From contig JAJYSI010000067.1 of the NCBI GenBank assembly GCA_021793635.1, forward strand, positions 1 to 10,679: a DNA stretch of 10,679 nt, in the 5' to 3' direction. Below are positions 6,411 to 10,679 of the stretch, piece after piece. The translations under genes and the position numbers were made by a program. The notes under the pieces were generated by a model that saw only the letters and a list, made by a program, of their open reading frames with translations, ran no database searches and had not been told where the DNA came from. Position 1 is the stretch's first letter. Each line of letters begins with the position of its first letter. This DNA comes from Bacteroidota bacterium. GTDB lineage: Bacteria > Bacteroidota > Ignavibacteria > Ignavibacteriales > Ignavibacteriaceae.

Positions 6411-7154
6411 ATGAATTCGGTGAGAACTAACAGTAAAATATCTTATCCTGATAAAAAAGTGAAAAATTATTTTATAAAGTACAGCGATATAAATCTTAAG
6501 CGTGAGACTTTATTAAAAGAAACTGGTTTCAATGATGAACTTTCCTCTCCTTTTCTGCAAAAAGACATCGATGAAGTATTAGAGAGCGGTAGCGAACTTT
6601 GTGAAATCGAGGGGGGATACCGGATTATTAATTCGATCGAATTGCGCAAAAATAATTATTCCTTGCTTCTGGATGGTGTATTTTTTAATGTGCAAAAAAT
6701 AATATTTCATCAAATTAAAAATTCGGATTATATAGCTGCGTTTGTTTGTACAGCAGGCAGTAAGATCACCGATAAATCTAAAGAATTAATGAAAAACGGC
6801 GATATGTTGAAGGGGTATTTGTATGATATTATGGGTTCGCTAATCGTCGAAAGCTCAATGGACTTGATCCATGAATACCTTCGGCAGGATATGGCTTCTG
6901 AAGGGCTAAATATTACAAATCGATTTAGTCCGGGATATTGTAACTGGAAAGTAGACGAACAAAAACAACTCTTTAGCCTGCTTCCTGAAAATTTTTGCGG
7001 AATAAATTTGACCGATTCATGTTTAATGCGCCCAACAAAATCCGACAGCGGTATTATCGGAATAGGTAAAGCGGTTAAATATAATGATTACACATGTCGA
7101 ATTTGCGATGATCTTAATTGCATTTATAGAAATTTAAAGTATAAAAAAACTTAA
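6411..7154 (+). CDS. Stand-alone MetH activation-domain protein, probable corrinoid reactivator
   Basis: 247 residues. The C-terminal half matches the vitamin B12-dependent methionine synthase activation domain: RFSPGYCNW (171-179) corresponds to the R-x-[SA]-P-G-Y S-adenosylmethionine-binding motif, followed by EQKQLFSLL (183-191), LTDSCLMRP (200-208) and SGIIGIG (213-219). In MetH this domain binds SAM and reductively remethylates cob(II)alamin after accidental oxidation. A free-standing copy next to a corrinoid carrier suggests the same rescue role for that carrier. The N-terminal 80 residues are less conserved. The C-terminus carries C229-x2-C232-x4-C237 followed by Ile-Tyr-Arg, which could bind metal or an Fe-S cluster. 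The ATG lies 8 bases after the previous stop with almost no Shine-Dalgarno, so translation is probably coupled. It ends 13 bases before the next start. No RamA-type ferredoxin protein is seen in the window. Confidence 0.85.
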   Translation: MNSVRTNSKISYPDKKVKNYFIKYSDINLKRETLLKETGFNDELSSPFLQKDIDEVLESGSELCEIEGGYRIINSIELRKNNYSLLLDGVFFNVQKIIFHQIKNSDYIAAFVCTAGSKITDKSKELMKNGDMLKGYLYDIMGSLIVESSMDLIHEYLRQDMASEGLNITNRFSPGYCNWKVDEQKQLFSLLPENFCGINLTDSCLMRPTKSDSGIIGIGKAVKYNDYTCRICDDLNCIYRNLKYKKT

Positions 7155-7155
7155 T

Positions 7156-7160
7156 AGGAG
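7156..7160 (+). promoter_or_regulatory. Strong ribosome binding site for the UroD-like methyltransferase
   Basis: AGGAG lies 7 bases before the ATG at 7168, directly after the stop of the activation-domain gene. It suggests the third gene is translated efficiently and independently within the operon. Confidence 0.6.
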
Positions 7161-7167
7161 TAATTTT

Positions 7168-8268
7168 ATGACCTCAAAAGAAAGAGTGTTAAGAGCGCTT
7201 AAAAGAAAGATTGGTCTGCCGGACAGAATCCCGATTCAATTCGATTTATGCAGACAACTCATTTTTCATTTCGGAAAGGAATTGAATTTAGAGCCCGACT
7301 TTGCAATATCCTATTATGAAGATTTAACTTACAGAATTTCAGCTAATGAAATTCGGACTAAGATGGGCAGCGATGTTGTTGTGGTCGGCGGAACCGTAGC
7401 TAACAATTTTGTACCGGAAGTCATTAAGGATGATATCAAAACTAATGAATTCGGTATGCATATGAAACCGACTCCACTTTATGTCGAGGTAGTAAAATGT
7501 CCCTTAGATAATGCAGAGACTATAAAAGACATAGAAAATTATCATATTCCGGATGCCTATGCTCCTGGAAGATTCGATAAAGCGAAAAGAGATATCGATA
7601 TGTACGGCGATAGTTTTTTTATTATAGGAGATGTGGAAATAACTCTTTTCGAGATGGCTTGGCATCTTACCGGATTGGAAAAATATTTAATAGGTATGAT
7701 GTGTGAAGAACCGTGGATTGAAAGACTAAACGACAAAGTAGAAGAATGGAGTACAGGACTTGCTCTTCAATTAGTCAAAGCAGGCGTAGACGCATTATGG
7801 TTCGGTGAGGATCTGGGAAGTCAGACTTCAACATTAATCTCCCCAGATGTATGGAGAGAAAAATTCAAACCTCGCCATAAAAGAATAATTGAAAAAGTAA
7901 AACATGAGAATCCTGAGGTAGTTATTATTATGCATTCGGACGGAGCGGTAGCGCCTCTCATCGACGATTTTATCGAAATAGGGGTTGATGTTTATAATCC
8001 TGTCCAGCCTAATGTACCCGGCTCCGATCCTAAAGAACTTAAAGATAAATACGGCGACAGAATTTGCTTCTTCGGAGGTATTGATCAGCAAAAATTACTT
8101 CCTGAAGGAGACATGGAAAAAATAAACGGTGAGATTAAAGAAAGAACTGAAATACTCGGAAAGAACGGCGGTTACCTTTTAGCTCCGTCGCATATTCTAC
8201 AGGCAGATGTAAAACCTGAAACTGTTAAAGGAATGATAACTGCGGCATTGGAAGTGGGGAATTATTAA
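7168..8268 (+). CDS. UroD-superfamily corrinoid methyltransferase (MtaA/MtbA-like fold)
   Basis: 366 residues with the uroporphyrinogen-decarboxylase TIM-barrel pattern: MTSKERVLRAL at the N-terminus, GDVEITLFEMAWHLTGLEKY (154-173), GVDALWFGEDLG (206-217), ISPDVWREKFKPRHKRII (224-241), MHSDGAV (255-261), VDVYNPVQP (273-281), FFGGIDQQ (301-308) and GGYLLAPSHILQADV (334-348). It is not HemE: the RQAGR substrate loop of true uroporphyrinogen decarboxylase is missing, and the neighbours are corrinoid proteins. In MtaA/MtbA a zinc ion is held partly by His-x-Cys in the strand corresponding to residues 256-258; here that reads H256-S-D258, so zinc coordination must differ or use other residues (H342 and C300 are nearby in conserved blocks). 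It may be the substrate methyltransferase or the one that passes methyl to the acceptor. It is the last gene of the operon. Confidence 0.82.
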   Translation: MTSKERVLRALKRKIGLPDRIPIQFDLCRQLIFHFGKELNLEPDFAISYYEDLTYRISANEIRTKMGSDVVVVGGTVANNFVPEVIKDDIKTNEFGMHMKPTPLYVEVVKCPLDNAETIKDIENYHIPDAYAPGRFDKAKRDIDMYGDSFFIIGDVEITLFEMAWHLTGLEKYLIGMMCEEPWIERLNDKVEEWSTGLALQLVKAGVDALWFGEDLGSQTSTLISPDVWREKFKPRHKRIIEKVKHENPEVVIIMHSDGAVAPLIDDFIEIGVDVYNPVQPNVPGSDPKELKDKYGDRICFFGGIDQQKLLPEGDMEKINGEIKERTEILGKNGGYLLAPSHILQADVKPETVKGMITAALEVGNY

Positions 8269-8380
8269 AAATTAATTTCTAATAATCGAATCTACTAATT
8301 AAAAAAAATAAACTTTTAACTTTTGTATCCCTTCATAGGATCTGATAAGAAAAAAATATTTAATAAAACAGAGTATTTTT

Positions 8381-9610
8381 ATGTTGAATAATAAATTGTT
8401 ATTATTTTCTATTTTGATGATTATTTGCTTATCCTTTTCTGATGCGCAAAACTTAGATCCGGTAGATACGCAGCTTCTTAAACGAATTGCTTCTGACCGT
8501 AACGAACTTATTTCTGCGAGAACCCGATGTTTTAAAGATCTAAAATTTACTGATCAGAACAAAGCTGCTGGAATTATTGACGAACTATTAAATCGTGCTG
8601 AACAAAAAATTTTGAACGAATTACCTAAAGGCAGGTTTGATTGGAGTTGGGCAGGATTTGACAAACCTGATAGTATGGTAATACAAGCCGAAGGATTCCT
8701 TAAAATCATGGACTCAGGTAAGGATCCTTTTAAGGATAAATTTGCCGAACCTGGAGGTTATGTAGTGGATCATGCGCTAATAGAAAAGAACGGTTTGATC
8801 CATTTATTCTATATAAGTGGAGTTGCAGCTACAAATTGGCCGGAGTATCCACTGTATAATTTCGGACATGCTGTAAGTAAAGATTTAATTAACTGGCGCG
8901 TCGTGAAACCCGTACTTCAGTGCCCGGATTCGGGATGGGACGATTATCAAATATGGGCGCCTTACATATTAAAGCACGACGGCAAATACTGGATGTTTTA
9001 CGCTGGTGTTAATAAGAATGTTTGCCAAGCCGTCGGTCTGGCAACTTCGGATGATCTTTATCATTGGAAACGTTATGGTAATAATCCGGTGATAACAACT
9101 GGACCGTGGGGATTATGGGACTCAACTAAATGGTCCGACTGCCGTGACCCAATGGTTTTGCAAGACGGAGATAATTTTTATTGCTATTACACTGCCGCAA
9201 GAATAAATCCTGAAACAAAAGAGCATGAATATTGTCTGGGAATATCCTGGTCTAAAGATTTATTGAATTGGAAAGACAAAGGATTTATACGCCTTGTTAA
9301 CAGTCTGAAGACTCCGCCGGAATCCCCTTTCGTAGTTAAACATAACGGGATGTATTATCTTTTCTATACAAACTATAAATACGGAACGGTATATGCAACA
9401 AGTAAAAACCCCACTAAGGATTGGCATGAATTACCTGTCAATAAAATGACCGTAATAAAGAGTGTTTCGGCTTCGGAAATTTTTAAATCCGGTGACGATT
9501 GGTATATTTCATTTATATCTCATATGAAAAACAGCCTTCATTTCTTTGAGATTAGGCGGCTCATTTGGAATAGCAATGGATCAATTTCAACAGAAAAATT
9601 AAAAGAATAA
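8381..9610 (+). CDS. Exported GH32/GH43-clan beta-propeller glycoside hydrolase
   Basis: 409 residues. Residues 1-22 form a signal peptide (LLLFSILMIICLSF, cleavage near SDA-Q). Residues 25-110 are a helical N-terminal extension. The propeller follows with an apparently complete acidic set: GGYVVDHALIEKNG, with D130 in the usual nucleophile position of the first blade; WSDCRDPMV, with D256 in the Arg-Asp-Pro transition-state motif; and PPESPFVVKHNG, with E314 as likely acid. Blade strands IHLFYISG (140-147), YWMFYAGV (203-210), FYCYYTAA (266-273) and YYLFYTN (325-331) are classic. This supports an active hydrolase of the GH43/GH32 clan; the sugar specificity (arabinose, xylose, galactose or fructose type) cannot be read off. 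It starts 112 bases after the methyltransferase operon, and the rhamnosidase gene follows 43 bases later, so those two are probably cotranscribed. The Shine-Dalgarno is weak. Confidence 0.8.
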   Translation: MLNNKLLLFSILMIICLSFSDAQNLDPVDTQLLKRIASDRNELISARTRCFKDLKFTDQNKAAGIIDELLNRAEQKILNELPKGRFDWSWAGFDKPDSMVIQAEGFLKIMDSGKDPFKDKFAEPGGYVVDHALIEKNGLIHLFYISGVAATNWPEYPLYNFGHAVSKDLINWRVVKPVLQCPDSGWDDYQIWAPYILKHDGKYWMFYAGVNKNVCQAVGLATSDDLYHWKRYGNNPVITTGPWGLWDSTKWSDCRDPMVLQDGDNFYCYYTAARINPETKEHEYCLGISWSKDLLNWKDKGFIRLVNSLKTPPESPFVVKHNGMYYLFYTNYKYGTVYATSKNPTKDWHELPVNKMTVIKSVSASEIFKSGDDWYISFISHMKNSLHFFEIRRLIWNSNGSISTEKLKE

Positions 9611-9653
9611 TTTCTTTATTTATAATGTATTATATACTATTGGTGAAAATTCT

Positions 9654-10679
9654 ATGAAAAATAATTTAATAATTCTGACTTTTATATTTTCATCTATCTT
9701 CGGAATCATTCGGGGTAATGACATTAAAACGGATCTTAGTGCAACTTATCTTAGATGCGAATATAAAATAGATCCAGTTACCGATGTTAAAAATCCCCGA
9801 CTCAGCTGGGTTTTACATTCCGACAAAAGAGGGCAATATCAAACCGCTTATCAAATAATAGTAGCCTCCTCGCTTGACAAATTGAATCCGGATAAAGCAG
9901 ATTTATGGAACTCCGGAAAAGTTATGAGCAATATGACCTACCAGATTGAATATAAGGGCAAGCCTCTTTTATCGAGGGAAATATGTTACTGGAAAGTAAG
10001 AAGCTGGGATAAGAACGGAAACCAAGGAACTTGGAGCAGTATTTCTCATTGGGAAATGGGCTTACTTAATAAAAGCGAATGGAAAGCAAAATGGATAGGG
10101 CTGGACTTAAATGATCTCGGAAAAGGTAAAATATACCATTTGCCTCCTGCACCTTATTTAAGAAAAAATATCGAATTAACGGGTAAGATTAAAAAAGCAA
10201 GATTGTATGTTACAGCCTTAGGATTATATCAATTTTATATTAATGGAAAAAAAATAGGCAAAGATTTTTTGACTCCAGGTTGGACTGATTACAATAAACG
10301 GGTTTATTATCAGACATATGATGTAACCGGAAATCTTCACAGCGGAGAAAATGCAGTCGGCTCAATACTTTCATATGGATGGTATGCCGGTTATATAGGT
10401 TATGCTTTGCTGGTTGATAATCCAAAAGTAAGAGGATTTTACGGTAAGGTACCAAAGTTAATGGCTCAACTTGAAGTGGAATACGATAACGGCAAAAAAG
10501 CTGTATTTGTTACAGATAATTCATGGAAAGCTAACTACGGTCCTATAGTACAAACTGACATTTTGGAAGGGGAAGAATATGATGCACGCAAAGAATTCAA
10601 CGGTTGGGATAAACCGGATTATAACGATTCAGGTTGGAAGAAGGTTGAAATTTTTCCAAGTTCCGACCGGAAAATACAG
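9654..10679 (+). CDS. GH78-type alpha-L-rhamnosidase, N-terminal part, cut by window end
   Basis: The frame starts with ATG at 9654 (GGTGA about 7 bases upstream) and is open through the last base, giving 342 residues of what should be a protein of 900 or more. Residues 1 to about 20 look like a signal peptide (LIILTFIFSSIFGI). Residues about 32-135 form the Fn3-like domain typical of Bacteroidota GH78 enzymes: CEYKIDPV, NPRLSW, AYQIIVASS, LWNSGKV and YWKVRSWD. Residues about 145-342 are the Bac_rhamnosid_N jelly-roll domain: WKAKWIG (143-149), LRKNIEL, ARLYVTALGLYQFYING (182-198), TPGWTDYNKRVYYQTYDVT (207-225) and YGWYAGYIG (241-249). This set is diagnostic. The family removes terminal alpha-L-rhamnose from glycans or glycosides. 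The catalytic (alpha/alpha)6 domain lies beyond the window, so activity cannot be checked. Confidence 0.92.
   Translation, partial: MKNNLIILTFIFSSIFGIIRGNDIKTDLSATYLRCEYKIDPVTDVKNPRLSWVLHSDKRGQYQTAYQIIVASSLDKLNPDKADLWNSGKVMSNMTYQIEYKGKPLLSREICYWKVRSWDKNGNQGTWSSISHWEMGLLNKSEWKAKWIGLDLNDLGKGKIYHLPPAPYLRKNIELTGKIKKARLYVTALGLYQFYINGKKIGKDFLTPGWTDYNKRVYYQTYDVTGNLHSGENAVGSILSYGWYAGYIGYALLVDNPKVRGFYGKVPKLMAQLEVEYDNGKKAVFVTDNSWKANYGPIVQTDILEGEEYDARKEFNGWDKPDYNDSGWKKVEIFPSSDRKIQ

Noticed and set aside
7168..8268. HemE, haem-pathway uroporphyrinogen decarboxylase
   Set aside because: The N-terminal RQAGR loop is absent and the gene is in an operon with corrinoid proteins, so a methyltransferase role fits better.
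8317..8325. Promoter -7 element TAACTTTTG before the second propeller gene
   Set aside because: One base too long for TAnnTTTG and no -33 partner was found at the right distance.
10240..10455. 71-codon minus-strand frame near the window end
   Set aside because: Opposite the well-supported GH78 N-terminal domain; no motif and no ribosome binding site of note.
1..10679. SusC/SusD pair, insertion sequence, tRNA or CRISPR array
   Set aside because: Read for on both strands; no SusC/D-type protein, transposase, terminal repeats, tRNA-like fold or regularly spaced repeats were seen.

Overview
The window is AT-rich and every convincing gene is on the + strand. The secreted proteins have short signal peptides ending at an Ala-Gln type junction, most stops are TAA, and ribosome binding sites are mixed, some strong and some hardly visible. 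This style fits the Bacteroidota/Ignavibacteriota (FCB) side of the tree. A corrinoid methyl-transfer cassette suggests an anaerobic or fermentative lifestyle. The lineage is an inference from style, not from a marker gene.

Layout. (1) 1-899: the 3' part of a GH43-like beta-propeller enzyme that begins upstream of the window. (2) 900-1428: a 529-bp stretch without an intact gene, holding one small ORF and one coding-like segment without a start codon; it looks like a decayed gene. (3) 1429-5469: two exported proteins 57 bp apart. The first is a GH99/GH71-like TIM-barrel with a C-terminal CBM9-like domain. The second is an (alpha/alpha)6 six-hairpin glycosidase-like protein with a cysteine-rich insertion. 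(4) 5470-5724: a 255-bp leader region with a perfect small hairpin, a possible Bacteroidota-type -7 element and further coding-like debris. (5) 5725-8268: a tight three-gene operon (gaps of 8 and 13 bp). It encodes a corrinoid-binding methyl carrier, a stand-alone MetH-activation-domain protein and a UroD-superfamily methyltransferase. (6) 8381-10679: an exported GH32/GH43-clan beta-propeller enzyme with an apparently complete acidic triad, then 43 bp later the N-terminal 342 residues of a GH78-type alpha-L-rhamnosidase that runs off the window.

How the genes may work together. Five exported or probably exported glycan-active proteins flank a cytoplasmic B12-dependent methyl-transfer module. 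The rhamnosidase points to a rhamnose-bearing plant- or algal-type glycan. Many such glycans carry methyl ethers (4-O-methyl-glucuronate, 2-O-methyl-fucose or -xylose, O-methyl-rhamnose) or methyl esters. The most interesting hypothesis is that the extracellular enzymes release methylated sugars (or methanol) and the corrinoid operon strips the methyl group anaerobically, passing it to a C1 acceptor. The protein families are well supported; the substrate link is inference from gene order only. No SusC/SusD pair, transporter, regulator, tRNA, rRNA, CRISPR array or mobile element is visible in the window.
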